From the NCBI GenBank assembly GCA_013397075.1, contig VWZS01007432.1:601914-665913 (forward strand): a DNA stretch of 64,000 bases, in the 5' to 3' direction. Below, piece after piece: positions 1 to 13,259 of the stretch (the stretch's first letter is position 1; the number at the start of each line of letters is the position of its first letter). Origin of the DNA: Rhabdornis inornatus. Taxonomy: Eukaryota > Chordata > Aves > Passeriformes > Rhabdornithidae. The position numbers were made by a program, and so were the translations under genes. The notes under the pieces were generated by a model, which was given only the letters and a program-made list of their open reading frames with translations, had not been told where the DNA came from and searched no databases.

Positions 1-483
1 TATCACAAGTCTGGCAAGGAGCTCTGAGAGCCTGTGTTGGTGATTGCTGCAATAACAACCTTGGATGTTTATGCAGTGTAGAAAATAGTGAAAAAACAAG
101 CTTCAGTTTCAAGATATAAATCTTCCCCATTGTGAGAAATAGCTTCAGAGAGCTGTTTGTTTTAATTAATACTTGCAGAATGGTGAATAATTGGGATAAA
201 ATAACCAGTCCAGACCTTCACCTAAATCCTTGAGGAAAAAAATAAAAAACAAAACCAGCCGTTAAACCTTCTTTTAAGATATGAAACTTCCAGCTAGCTT
301 GTGGCAAAACATCTTCAAGTAAGAACTTATATCTAGACTCCTGAACTCAGTTTTAATGAAGTGTCCTGATTTTAAATCTGGCTGTTCATTTAAGATCCTA
401 TACATAGATTTAGGAAATCTAACTTAAGGCTTCATTTTGAAAAAGCATACCTTGGCCTCTTTCACAAATGTATTTTTATATTC

Positions 484-504
484 ATATATATATATATACA
501 TATA
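484..504. repeat. (TA)n microsatellite
   Basis: Alternating AT dinucleotides run for about 20 bp with one interruption. The tract is probably length-polymorphic. Confidence 0.85.
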
Positions 505-596
505 AAAAATTAGAGAGAAGTATGTTTCTCTAAAATTCCTGGCTTCAGGCCTTGACTTGGCAGTGAAAAGAATATGTGAAGAGGTTTATGAAAAAT

Positions 597-765
597 AAAT
601 CTTTGCATTCCTCCACCTGAGTATCTCAAAGCACTTTACACAGAAGAATTATGCCACTTTAGCCCTGCTCAGCCCTAGAGGAATCTGCAGCATGGAGTGG
701 TCTGGTGACTTGTCCCAGGTTGTCACAGTGGGTTTTCTGACCTGACCCATGCTAAAGAGGGCAGT
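597..765 (+). repeat. Ancient CR1/L3- or MIR-like relic
   Basis: The order of motifs matches the 3' region of old amniote LINE/SINE families: 'tatctcaaagcactttacac' near the start, then 'gtgacttgtcccaggttgtc' and 'cacagtgggt' about 100 bp later. The equivalents in those families are 'caaagcactttacaaa' and 'gtgacttgcccaaggtcaca'. Divergence is high and family assignment was made by eye, so CR1/L3 and MIR-type SINE cannot be separated. No coding capacity remains. Confidence 0.45.
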
Positions 766-1087
766 CATTCTCCTCCTCTGTCCCTCCCTCCCCGTCACCT
801 TCCTCCTGCTCCCACCCTCGCTCCCCAAATCCAGCTTGGCAGCACCATGGGCTGCTGATCTCCTGCTGCTGCCCTCAGCACCTCCATTTCCCCACACATT
901 TCTTGCATCCCATCTCCCTACACATTTTGGAAAATGCAGCCCTGACCCCAAAGAGTTTACAGGATAAATAAACACAATTTTGTGTGTGGGTGAGATAGAC
1001 ACAAAGAAAAGCACTGTCTTGCCAACACCCCCTAATCACTCTGCTTACGTGCTTTATGTCTTTCCCTCGTTCTTTATCTTTTTTGTT

Positions 1088-1222
1088 TATTTAGAATATA
1101 CCCTCTCCAGGCTGGAGATATTGCCTCCTTCTCCTGCCTTTTCCACAGTGCAGCCCCAGAGCTGGTTGGAGCCCCACACTGCTACCACAGTACAAACAAT
1201 AATAAATAAAACCAGCACTCTG
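1088..1222 (+). repeat. Ancient CR1-family 3' end with (AATAA)n tail
   Basis: Starting from 'ttagaatataccctctccag', the block follows the 3' end of an old reptile/bird CR1 lineage. Motifs like 'ttgtaagctctccagg', 'acagtgcctagcac', 'ggggcctctaggcactac' and 'caatacaaataataaataa' appear here in diverged form: 'ccacagtgcag', 'ggagccccacactgctac', 'cagtacaaacaataataaat'. The AATAA-rich end marks the 3' terminus on the + strand. The copy is strongly mutated and non-coding. Confidence 0.55.
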
Positions 1223-1944
1223 AGGAGATTATAATTAGAGCTGTGCAAAACTCAGCAGTTTTGGTCTGCATCGGTTCCTCCCTGCTGAGTCTACATTGTG
1301 TTTTGGATTTGTATGCAAAAAACCCAAAGGAAAACTTCCAAAGTGCCAAGTGTGGCCGGGTCTAGGCTCAAAATCATGCACATACCAGGGTGTTTCAAGA
1401 GGTTCCTCCTTGAAATTATAAATCTGCTCAATCCAGGTTTACTGAAAGGTTCCTGAACCTTTGCAGACTTTGGGGGCCAGCAAAGTTTTTGGTTTCATTA
1501 CAAAAGCCTCTCTCATCTCTGCCTAATGCACCAAGTGCCACACCATGCTGCCCTGTGGCTAACAAGAGGATTTAATCTCCCCCAGCTGCACGAGCAGATC
1601 CACTCCTGAGCACCACATTTGGCTTTCAAACAGTGTTTCAGATTGCCACATTCACTGGCCATGCCCAAGTGATGTGGCTAAACACAGCCATGTCCAAAAT
1701 CCTGCTCTGACCCAGGGCACTGCACTGAAACCACCGTGAGCTGAGTAATCCCTGTGAGTCCCTGGGAAATGCTGCTAGGGCTGGGGAAGGCACGGCATTT
1801 TGGCTGCACCACAGATGTGCAGACCTTCACTGTCACCCCCTTGTGCACAGGGGTCCTGCTCCCCTCTGCCTCTGGCCAGGGCTGGGGATGGAGGTGAAGC
1901 CCCAGAACAGCAGTGATGTCTCTACAGCCAAACAGCCCAAGGAT

Positions 1945-1957
1945 GGGGGGGGGGGGG
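1945..1957. repeat. G homopolymer (13 bp)
   Basis: Thirteen consecutive G bases lie in otherwise mixed sequence. The run may fold as, or contribute to, a G-quadruplex, and it is prone to sequencing and replication slippage. Confidence 0.9.
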
Positions 1958-2771
1958 CAACTCTTACTTTTCCCCTCCTCTCTGATTTCGTGGCACTTCC
2001 TAACACAACCTGTGCTTTTGGCATGTGCTAAGTCACAAGTCTCTGAACTAAACCTGGCAGGAGCTCTTTTCCCTTCCCAGGCAAAATTTGCAGGATCTGC
2101 TGCACTACAAGGAATCACACTGATTTTGGTGGATTTTTCGGCAATAATAAGCGAAAACAAACAAAGATTTGAAGGAAGGGTTTTCAGTGTTATCAGAATG
2201 AAAGGGGAGGGGATCATGTATTTCACAGTGATTTTTTGTCTTCTGCATATCATTAGCAATTTAAAAAGGGGGAAAATTAGATTGCATGGCAAAGAAACTA
2301 TTTGCTTGTACCCAGGCTTGGCACAGTCAGGGGACTTGGAGAATTTTTTCTTAATCTTTTTGCAAGACAGAAAATCCACATCCTTATTAACAGTAATTAA
2401 AACCTTAGCTCAAATTCCTGGAAAAAAAGCAGTCGTGTGCCTTACCATGGACATCTCAGCTGACTGTGCCAGAGGAAAGGGGAGGAAGGGTGACGAACCC
2501 CATTTTTTTTTTATGGGGTGCACTGTGCCTTAGCTGGAGCACAGCATAAGACCTTCTTCTTCAGGCTTTTGCTTTTTCCCTCTGCTCCTGTGTAATCTGC
2601 AAGCAGTAGAATTGTCACTTCAGCATGGAGGAGGAGGCATCCATGGTCCTGGGATCCAGACTGGGGGCAGCTCCAGAAAATAACCCAGGCATTTTTAAAT
2701 ACAGCTTAGACATATAGATTATGTTAAGCCAGTAGATCAAAGTCACAGTTCATGGTGAGTAAAAGTAAATC

Positions 2772-2832
2772 AAAGGTTGGACCCAATGATCTTGAAGGTC
2801 TTTCCCCACCTTAAAGTTTTCTACAATTCTAT
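2772..2832 (+). repeat. CR1 LINE 3' tail fragment
   Basis: The segment 'ggttggacccaatgatcttg' followed by 'aaggtctttccccacctt' and 'acaattctattgta' matches the extreme 3' end of avian CR1. That end normally reads as a 'gatgatcttgaaggtc..ttccaacc' block followed by ATTCTRTG repeats. Only about 60 bp survive, as expected for a severely 5'-truncated insertion. The terminal repeat is degenerate, so the copy is not recent. Confidence 0.75.
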
Positions 2833-5050
2833 TGTAAGTAGATGTAGCTGCTTAGTTTTTGTAAGCAATTATATCTCTGGGGTTCTCGGTAGTCAGAAGT
2901 GTTACATATTTTCTTAATGAATTTCAGCTTATTTCTCTTTTATTAATGGAATTTAGCTTTCTGACCTGAAAACCATATGCTTTCCCTCATGGCAGAAAGT
3001 TGCATAAAGATCTCCATGGTTTCCCAGTTCTACCTCTAGAACCTCAACAAAGCTAGTAACCCAAAATCTTAATTAAACTGCAGCACTGGTTTAAATTGTT
3101 CTACTAAATGCTGGGACAGTGAAATATCACCAGACCATTCTCATATTCCTACACCTCCATGTTCAAGTTAATACACGTCCCTTTTTATTATTGCTGTACT
3201 TTTTCTCTGCAGTGATATATGAAAAAAAGAAGAAACATGGAGGAGAAATATTATATATATATGGTACATAATTGTCTCCCTGATAGTATTCCCTGCAGGA
3301 TAAGGCCAAAGAGCTATAAAAGCGATAGTAGGCATAGCTGAATTTTTTTTTTCCCCCTTAATTAACAGCACAGTGCCTTGCAACAGAAAATTGAGGCAGG
3401 TTTCTGCTGACTTAGCAAGTGCCTCATGAGGAAGAAATCTATGTGGCAATTATGGCTTTGCCTCTCCCGCCCTGTCTCCTGTTGTTTGTGTAAGACACCA
3501 GTGCTTCTGCCACGGGCTTCTTCACACAGCTGTCCTGTCACTGCCAGCTTTCATAGGTAATCCATCCAGCTCAGCAGAGTTCATATAAGACACCTCCCTT
3601 TCTTTGCTTTAATTAGTGCTTTGAGTCTCCCCTGGGGATGTAGCCATGCTGATTTTTCAAAATTCTTGCTTATTTTTCAAGCACAAAACAAATGGAAAGT
3701 GGCCGCTACTGAGATTCTGGATTTGGGAAATCTGCTTTGCTCAGTCTTCTGTTCTCAGTCAGTGTTTTAAATGGCCATGGACATCTCTTTAACTACAGAA
3801 CATATTATGCAATAAATTCTCTAGCTTGGGAAGGAGAAAAAGACAAATCCAGCCAAATTCACTGCAACCTCTTCTGCTGTCCTGCACACAGTACTGCAGC
3901 TATAGCCCACTCACGCACTGGTTTGTGCTGCCACCCCCCAAACATTGCTCAGGCCCTTCCAGGTGCTGAGCAATCCCAGATCAAGTCATGAACTGTGCCT
4001 TGCTGTGTTGTTGTTTTTCCTGCCTGTGGGTTTTGCTGACCTGGGATCAAATGCTGTGGCTTGGCATGACTGAACAGAGAGACAGACACCCTCAGCACCA
4101 GGTCACTGTGGCCCCAAATCTGGACAAGGCAGTCCAGAGTCCACCCACTTGCCATGGCTTTTTCAAGAATTCATTAAAAATACATGTGGCAGTGCTGTTA
4201 ATCAGGCCTGGAATACACCATCAAATGACAGATCAGCCAGACAGGCTAAAACCAAAGGGTTCAGCAAAGAACGTTTGAGTCAGTCAGAATCAAGAACTGC
4301 TACACTCTCAATCAGCACTGCCTGATATTATTTCACTTGCTTTGGATTTCTATGTTTTAAAGAGGAAACAATGGTGTTTTGTAATCCTATTTAAATATGT
4401 AACACCACCCTGTGCTTCTGCAGCTTCTCCCTGCAGTCACCTCGTGAGCATTGTGCAAAATCCCATGGCACCTTTAGAGGCTGTGGGAGTTTCAGTGAGT
4501 GTTTTGTGTCATGGCAACGCCAGGGACTTGTCCCATGCTCAGCAGAGGAGGAATGAGGGCAGAAGTTTTCATTTAACCTGTTCAACAGCTCATGGTGCAA
4601 AGCCCAGCTCTCACTTCCCAAGACTCTCACGAGTCAGCTTCTCCTGAGCTTCCTGCATCGCTTTCACTGAAACAGGGCACAGCAAAATGAGGGCCCAGGA
4701 CACCAATGCCCAGGGCATGTTGTGAGCTTGGTTTTTCTGGCAGCAGCACAAATCTGCACACAGACCAACCCTTAGTCTGGCTACAGGGTTTGGCTAAAAT
4801 GGTGTAAGCTGAAAAGAGAGGCCCAGAGAGTGGCCTCCCAGTAACACCCTCTGATCTCCAGACAATCATGCTTTTGCTTCCTGATCACTTTTTTCCTCCT
4901 GGCATGAGCATCATGCCACACTTCCAACCTTGTTCTGCTATGTCCATGTCAATCCTCGAAGAGCCAATACTGGGAAAGGCAAAGTACCAACACCACCTTC
5001 TCTCGTCCTGTCCTCTGCCAACAGGCACTGATCTTCTTTTTCCAACACAA

Positions 5051-5068
5051 CTTCCTTCCTTCCTTCCT
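5051..5068. repeat. (CTTC)n microsatellite
   Basis: Four and a half perfect CTTC units give a pyrimidine-only strand. Confidence 0.85.
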
Positions 5069-5874
5069 ACAGCCAACATTTCAGCCCTCATATTAGATTA
5101 CTCTCACCTTTTTGTTGGTCTGTGTCTTCTATTTTGTTCCAAGACTGAAACCTATCCAATTTTGACTGATTTCATGTCAGAAAGACAGGAAATCACAGAT
5201 TGTGTGATCCACGTGGTTAACAAATATTGATAAGGCTTGTCCAGGAAGTCACTTGTGCTCAATGCACAAGGGCTGGCCTGGGGTGCAGACTGGATCTCGG
5301 GTTTCTGAGCTCTTGGTCAAGTCCTACAAGAACTGCCTGGAACTTTTCTAGTACCTACATGTCTTGCTATCTAAATCTCCATCACCATAATGCCTGTGCT
5401 CCTCCCAATAACAACACTCCCTCTCTCCCTCTTGCTTTGCCTTTCTCACCAACCTATAAGATGGGCTGATAACAGTGCATCAGGTATGTCAGGTCAGCAG
5501 GGCTGGATTAAGGGAATTCTCCCACTGGGTTTAGTACCAGTGAGTTATTCTTGCAACTAAGCTGAAAAGAAACAGTCCAAAGTGACTCCCCCTTGCAGGA
5601 ACTGGTGAGCCCTATCTAGCTATGAGGCTGGTGTGGATGTTGCTCTCAGGGAGGGGATTTATTTGAGCTCAAAAAAGCCAAAGTGAAGGCAAAGGAATCA
5701 GAGCATACAAGGCTTGATAGCTTCTATTCAAAGGGTTAGGTGAGATGCAAACACCACCCATCTAAAATGCTGAGTTATCGCACACATCTAGTGAAAGGCT
5801 TAAGGTCACTTCTTTCTCAGTGCTCCTTTGGCACCATTTGAATACTCAGCACTCCTTTTTATTTTTATTGTTCC

Positions 5875-6205
5875 TCTTTGTCCAGTATCGTTTAGAGGTC
5901 TAAAAATTAAATTAATCAGCGTCTTGGAGCGTAAGTTACAAGGTGGCTCTATTGTGAAATCGCAGTGTGACTCAGAGAGGCTGCAGATCCACCTTCGAGG
6001 CCGGCCTGGCTCTGTTATTTTTGCCTGTTGTTTGTCTCCACGCTGGTTTTGCAGCAGGACCTGCAGCCACACAATGCAATGAGCTGAGAAATGGCAGTGC
6101 GTCATCCCGGGTGTGGCTGAGGAGCGATGGCACGGAGAGAGATGGCAAGATTACGGGGAGGATCTGAGCAGGATCCGGAGGAGGGTGAGGAACAAAACGT
6201 CCTGC
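5875..6205. promoter_or_regulatory. CpG-enriched intronic patch, candidate regulatory element
   Basis: About fourteen CpG dinucleotides fall within roughly 330 bp, while the flanking kilobases have very few. The block includes a perfect AP-1 type site (TGACTCA, 5968-5974) and no recognisable interspersed repeat. There is no open reading frame of known type. CpG retention in methylated intronic DNA suggests a hypomethylated or constrained element such as an enhancer. This is inference, and there is no direct evidence of activity. Confidence 0.3.
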
Positions 6206-9200
6206 AACAATAAAAATATCCATTTATGTGCGTGGCTCAGGAGACAGAGAGTTCTGCAAAGTCTCATTCACCTGCTGGGGGGGAACAAATTCCAAACGTC
6301 AGAAAGCACTAGCTGCAGACACAAAGACAGACAGGTGCATGTGCAAAGAGCTGAAAGGGGACAAGCTCTCGCAAGAGCCCAGCTCCTGCTGCTGTGGAAT
6401 GGCAACTGTGGGAAGCTACCCTTGTGTCCACTCAACGAGTGGCACCACTGGAATTTCTTGAGCCAGAAACAAGTACTTCTGGGAGCAGGAGAAATTATGC
6501 TGCCTGGTTTCCTGTGACTCTCTATTTTGTGGTTGATTATCCGAGGCTAATAAGGGGCAAGAGCTGAATAAAGCTTTTCCTGTGGTCAGGGCATCCTGTG
6601 TGGATTCTCCGGGGTCTAATAATACAGTTCACCTTCCTCTTCTGCCCTTCCTTCAAAGAGGCACTAATTTGGATGTCTGTCTGTCTTCTGCACAAGTGCC
6701 AAACTTTCAGAAATCTGTATGAACTTTTTATCTGTAAGGACTCTTTGGCAAATGTGTCTGAATGAGCTTAATCCAAAACTGCCATAGCAATATACACACA
6801 GATACATCATCAGCCAAATCTCATTTGTTTAGGAAGCAAGAATTCATTTTTAAAAAATAAATCACACCTTCCCCGAAGAAGTAACTCATAATCTGTGTGC
6901 TGACCAGGCCTGCTTTAGAAAGCCAGGGCTCAACTTGTGATAGTTGCTTAGCAATTAAGCAAACAACATCTTACACCAGAAACAGCAACCACAGACACAG
7001 GTCTTACTGGGGAGCTTCATCAGTGCAACTGTGGCATGGGAAATACAAAAATAAAATGCTCACTAAGAGGGTACTGGCAGGAAATACCCCAGGAGCTCAG
7101 GGCAGAGGGATAGACTTTGTGCTTTCATTTAAACAGGAAAGGTAGATGGAAAACAAAATAAATGAAGCGATACTTAAAATAAAGTTACCATCCCCTAGGC
7201 CACCAGAGGTTGTAACACCTGACCTAAGAATGGGTGGAGATGTTTGGGATAAAGGAAGGGAGGCCTGGAAAATTGTGGCATTATCTAGATAAGTTTCATG
7301 GAATGAAAATAAACAGCCGATATCTGCTAAGGGGTACATGGAAAAAGTCAAACAAGACAGTCTGGTGGGTCATATGTTTTTTTGGTGTTCGTGAAGAATT
7401 GGATCTGTCTGAACAATAGGCTGCCACGGAAGTGGAGCTTATTTAGGTTCTACTCATGTACTTATTTACCTGTAACCTTTGGGGTTACTGGCAAGAGCTC
7501 CTGGTCTGGAGCTGATGTTTCTGTGCTGTTTGCACCCTCAGCAGAGCCCAGCAAGGGGAGCACAGCTCAGTGCTGGGCCAGGGAGTGCTGGCAGATGGCT
7601 ACAGGACACTGATGTCCCACTGTGAGGTGTTTCCCTGTGTCTGTGCCACCTGGCAGTGCTGCTTTTTTCCTACAGCATCATCATAGAATTGAGACCAACT
7701 GCATTACAACTCATCCCAAACTCAGACAGTTAATGGGATCCTGTTCATCAAAGCCCTCCTGTTGTTTAAGAGACACAAGCTGCTAGTTCTCTGCTAATAT
7801 GAATGCCAAGGTTTTTCAATAAGGATGTCATGATAGATGACAATTATTACTCCTCAGAGACTTGGAAAATGGTGGTGTAGATATATCTCTGGGCATATGT
7901 GTGTATGAGTACTTAGGAGACTCCAAAAGCTTATCCTAAAGGTGTAATCCTGCAAACTGTTGACCATTCTGGCTCCACTCCAGCAAAGCACTTAAATATT
8001 TGGTGAACTCAGGAAGACTCCTCACATGCTTCAAGCACATCCATAAGCACGTCGTTGGAGCGGGCTCAGAGGCTGTTCTGGAGCCACACCTTGCACAAGA
8101 GAAATCTCCCCAAGCTAGTCCCAGGCTCTGTGCCTGGTGTGGCCATTGCCTTCCTCACGGCTATGGACAGGCTACATTAACACTGACATTGTCTGGTCTT
8201 GCTGAAGGGAGAAAAAGCTTCAGTGGATTCAGCATTCTACCTCAGTGCAATATCTCTAACAGGACGTGCAAGGTGAGAGGGACACAGTTTTGCAGGCAGA
8301 TTTGTAGACAAAAGATGTCCCTTCCCAGAATCATCAGTCTCTGGGCAGCAATAAATCCACATGCTAAAAAATAAAGCAATTCCTAAAATAAACAATTCAG
8401 GCTTCGAACTGTACAATAGGCAATTAGTTTGAATAATTGGGTGTAACTGTAGGCAGAGAGAAGCTACAAGACCAGATGTGCATATAAAGCTAAACATGGG
8501 CTTTACAGGATCTAATCAAATCAGTCCACCATCTGGAATGAGAAGAAGTATCATGTGACAGACCTGGTCAATATGTGAAAATGGTACAAATTTCTGGATA
8601 ACGAGCTTAAGCTAAATCAATGTCACATGAGTCAGAAATGGAAGTGTCCATAAAACGGATTGCACCAGTTCAACTAAATCACATCTGATTTTACTACATT
8701 AATACCATTTTCTCCTACAAACTGACCTTAGGTGGCCTATCACAAATTCCAAGCTGGGAGTATCAGAAACCTGTACTCGCAGGTAGAAATAGCTCATGGC
8801 ACACTCAGGTTCGTATGTACACTTCTATCCATACAAAATAAATCCTACCTATCAAACAACTCTTTTCCAAGCGGTTGGTGTTAAAACCCTCCAGGCAGGT
8901 TGTGTTGAAGTCAGAGCTGCGGAAGAGTGGATCCTAATTCATTGGAGCTACCTTGGGAGCAGGAGCTGCAGCAAGGGCTGGAAACAGAGGAAACAGTAAA
9001 GCCAAGAGCACAGAGTTGGGACACTGCTAGAGAAGGGGTGTTCATGGGCTGAGCTCAGGACTCTGGTGGTTTGGAAATCCTAGGCTGGGGTATAATGTTT
9101 GCATGGCCCCAGATGGGGTTGACTTTGCAGTGTCAACTGGAAAATATCACACCAGCAAGCAAAGCCCTTGCTGAGCTCCTGGGTTCCACTGGGTTTTGGT

Positions 9201-10288
9201 GGTTCTGGGCTGTCCATGCTTAAGTTTGCAGTTTGCTGTGGGATGACGGCTGCATGGCAAGGAGGGGAGGTCTGGATATCTCATCTTCCAGGACAAAGCC
9301 CCCCTCAGCCACACAGTGCCCCTTCCATCCTCCACTGCTGCCAGGACACCTTGGGCTGCCCTGTGGGCTCACAGCTTTCTGCACTGGAGTGAGGCAGACA
9401 GGCAGCCAAAGTCAATCCAGCTCAACCAAAAGCAGTAGTTGCTGTTGCTCCATGACACCATGACATTCTGATTGGTGACACAAATTGGGCTGCCCCCTCT
9501 TTCCCCTCCATTTCGTGCTGCATCCCGGGTACCAGCAGCCTGGACGTGCTGCAGACAACTGCACCAAGGCAGGGAGGGAGAGAGCAGAGCCTCCAGGAGG
9601 TGACAGTGACTTTATGTAATCTATGGGGTTAAGCTTTTGGTGCAAAGCTTCATTGACTTAGCAACATGTGAGTGTGTTTGTGGGTTTACATATTTACTCC
9701 AGTGCTCCAGCAGATCATCTTGCCCTTCTGCTGCTTCTCTGGAAATAGTTCAAGTCAGTGTGTTGTACACATAATTGGTACTGGCTTTCCCAGCCTCCAG
9801 AAATCATATGAAAAAAATAGACAAAACCTAGGGGTGTCACCAAAACCAACAGGGGCAGGGATTTTTCTGGCCTAGAGTGACAGGAGTTGGGGGGAGACCA
9901 TGTGGCTACTCCAGCTGAGTTTTCCACACATGCATTTTGTTTATGGTCTCTGTGTGCAAAATATGCCAGAAAAAAAAAGCTCTCAGGGGAGTTAGGAATC
10001 TGTCCAGCATGTGGCAAATCCCCAGTATGACCCATCCCTCTTCATCTATCCTGCTGGCATGCCAGGGGTCTTTTTCCACAAGGCATTTCTGCAGCAGGAG
10101 TTGACTGAGGTAAAAAGAGGTATCTAAGCATCATCAGCTCTCACAAACAGAGGCTCAAAAGTATCCTTAAACAGCCCATGGGTGCTGAAAGCCAATCTGC
10201 TGCTCAAGGTGAAGGGGAGGGACACCTTGAGCCCCATGGGTTGAGTGACTTTGTGGCTTGCTGTGCCTCGCTGGAGCTGGTGGCAGGG

Positions 10289-10289
<1 letters not shown>

Positions 10290-10327
<38 letters not shown>

Positions 10328-10340
10328 NNNNNTTTTTTTT
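10290..10340. repeat. Poly-T tract containing an assembly gap
   Basis: An uninterrupted T run of about 38 bp is followed by five N (10328-10332) and eight more T. The N block shows that the true homopolymer length was not resolved. Because no recognisable retroposon body abuts it on either side, I cannot say whether it is the reverse-complement poly(A) tail of an insertion. Confidence 0.9.
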
Positions 10341-12744
10341 GTCTAAATCTAACAGTCCTGCATGTCACCATGGAGTCCAGCCCCCTTTCATGGGGGGATG
10401 TTAGATTAAACACACATTTCAACACTCCTTCAGCTCACCTCACAGTCCCAATAACAACAGTGCAATATTTTAAACTGCTTTTGCAAGTCTCCTTTCTACA
10501 GGGCAGTTGAAAGGATATAAAAGCGTTTTAACAATTTTATAGATCATCTCCGGAGCGCTTTTGTGATGTGGGAGAACGGGAGTTTTGTTGCCATTTGCCC
10601 ATGGACAGCTGCCAAGCTCACCTGTCTCCACTGAGCCAGGGAGGGCCATATCACATCTCTCTGGAAACTCTGCAGCCAGCTCTGGATGGCTTCTCACTTT
10701 ACTCATCTGAAAAACACATTGCTCTGTTTAACCCTTTCTCAGCACCCCTTTCTCAGCGCCTCTCTGGGGGTGTTGCTCAAAACAAGCAACTTCTTTTTGG
10801 GCTTAGGGAAACTCAGAGCTGTGAGGTAGATTTGGAGAAACCTGAAACCAGGACCCTTCTGTGGAAAAAACCTTCACCCACGTGAAAATTCCTCTAACCC
10901 TGCAAGTCATCCTACTGACTTTGGGCCAAGTGTCCACAGCTCTTCTTTTGCCACTCCCTGATCAGAATTAACCAGCCTCCAAATCTGGTCCTTCTTTAAA
11001 AACCTCCAATTCATCAAGGTGCTGACTACATCTTCCTATGGGCCACTTAATTTTGCAGGGTCCTGCTTCTAATCTCAAAATTATCATGAAAACCCTCCCA
11101 TGTGTGGTTGACACAGGAGAAGTTTGCAGTTTTGTTTGCTGGTGTTCAGGAAATACTGATCCTCATGTGGAAGGTGTGACAAAAGTGTAGTGTAATCTAT
11201 TCCCCTGTGTAAGGATTTCTCAGTTTCCATCCCTACAAATGAATATTCTCCACCCTCCTCTTCTCCTGGAAAGAAAAGTGCATAAAATTATTCCTTGTCA
11301 CATTCTTTCACTGAGTTGGCAAAATGCAGTGAAATACAGTGAGTTTAAATTATATGGAATACGCAGACATAGCTTATCTAAGATAAAGCGTGCAGATCAA
11401 AATCAACAAAGCCTCACAAAAGAAAGCCCCAAAAGAGCTTTCATCTGCCTGATCCTATTTCCCTGCCTACACTTCTTTTTACTCTACTGCAATACATTAG
11501 TTCTGCTTTAGTTTCTGCTCTGCAGCAACATTTCTGTTTAAGAAAGATTCTGTTGAGTCATTACCAGCATCAGCCAAACAGGCTTTTCAAGAATGGAGGA
11601 GAAAATAAAGGCTGTGGTTTTTAAATTAATTCCATGCTGCTTAACCCTTAAACCACTAGTGACTTTCAGACTCTCAGCCAAGTCAATGCTGAGCGGAATT
11701 TGGGGCTGTTGTGCCTGAGACAGAGAAATGTCAGAGCTTTTGTCAATGACTGACCACTCAGGCAGTGCTGGCCATGCACCTGGAAGGCAGAAATTGTAGT
11801 GAAGGTCTCTGCTGTCCCACCCACATCCTAAACACTCTCTTCTTGCTTTTAAACACTCTCTCAGATAACCCAGACCCACACCTAAACAGAGGCAGGGAGA
11901 AGGGCTTTTCTACCAGAAGCTAGCAGTTGTAACTATAGGAAAGGAAGAGAGACCAGCACGTCTCTCCCTCTGTGATGTAGCAGAGATTCTCTACTCCTTC
12001 TTCCCCAGGTTGTATTTAGGAAAGAACAGTGGTTGCCAAAAAGATAGAACTTGAATAAGCTCCTGGTACCTTGAGGTTTGAGGGGCCCCCAGGGGAGCCA
12101 ACACTTGGAGTGAGAAGAGACAGAAGAGGCGAAAGCGGATAAGGTGATTTTCGTTGCCTGGGTTTTTAAAGCAATCTCAGCCTGCTAAGCTTTCAGCCAC
12201 GCTGCCAATGGCTATTTCCAAAGTTATCTTCACACAGAAAAAGGCTGGAATCCTTCTCTCTCTCATTCTGCCTCCCTTTTTAATGAAAGCTCAGTTTAGA
12301 TCTGATATCACTCTAAAAGGTTTGCTATCAAAGTTTATTAGACCCACTGGGACAGATCACAGTTTGCAGAGGCTCATAGTTTCACAGCACATAACTGTAT
12401 AGTGAACCATTCAATGTTCTTCAAAATGCTCATTTTCCTTGGGCTCATCCACAACACAAAGCTGCACTGTGTTCAAGCACCATTAGAAGTGATCCCGGCT
12501 GATTACATGATGCTGGCCATAGTTCTGCCTTTGGAGCAAAGTCAAGCAGCCCCCAGCCCCCAGCCTGTCCCACTGGGTGATGCTGAGGCAAGTGGGAGCC
12601 ATTTGCAGTGAAGGCAAGCCCTACCAACACAAAGGGGCAATGCCTGCTATGTGCTCCCGAAAAAAAGATCAGAACATAAAAAATACTAGGAAGCATGAGT
12701 TCGGCTTCCCTTTAAAAATCCGTATTTGCCTTTCTCTGCTTAAT

Positions 12745-12764
12745 GATAATAATAATAATAATAN
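12745..12764. repeat. (ATA)n microsatellite ending in an ambiguous base
   Basis: Six ATA trinucleotides precede a single N at 12764, so the repeat length is probably uncertain in the assembly. Confidence 0.85.
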
Positions 12765-13259
12765 ATTATGTGGTTTTTAGTAGGTTAGCCTAAAAATGCA
12801 TGGGAATAAACACCATATCTGGCTGGATCTCTGACTGTAACATGTATCACTGAGGCATCTATTTACAGTGAGAAGGGTGGGGAGGCTGTTTCATTTCCCA
12901 GGACAGTAATGGAAAGCATGATGTCCTACAACCAAGGGTGGTGAAGCCTGGGAGAGGTACTGGGAAAAAAACATTCACAATAAACTGAAGAGTGAAGGAG
13001 AGTTCCAGGGCAGATATTTGCAGGATGCATCATCTTCTGTCCTGGGAAAAGGCTGAGAGACAAAATGGTTGAATTGAGTCCTTGGGCCAGCAATGTCCTG
13101 TCCTTCTGCTGCCATTTCCCCATGACTTTGCAGTGTCATCTGGTCTAGAGCTGGACAAAACTCAGGGATTGGGTGGTTCTCAGATGCCCATGCTCCCTGC
13201 CAGGCTTTTTCCTTGCTTTTGGCCTTGGAATGCCTCTCACCAGAAGCATTTGCCACCAT

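Noticed and set aside
1678..2379. 233-codon minus-strand open frame
   Set aside because: No recognisable motif or splice context, and it overlaps an equally long plus-strand frame. It is consistent with chance.
7680..7740. 'tcatagaattgagacc' resembling a minus-strand CR1 terminus
   Set aside because: Only about 10 bp resemble the CR1 end and the adjoining CR1 UTR motifs are absent.
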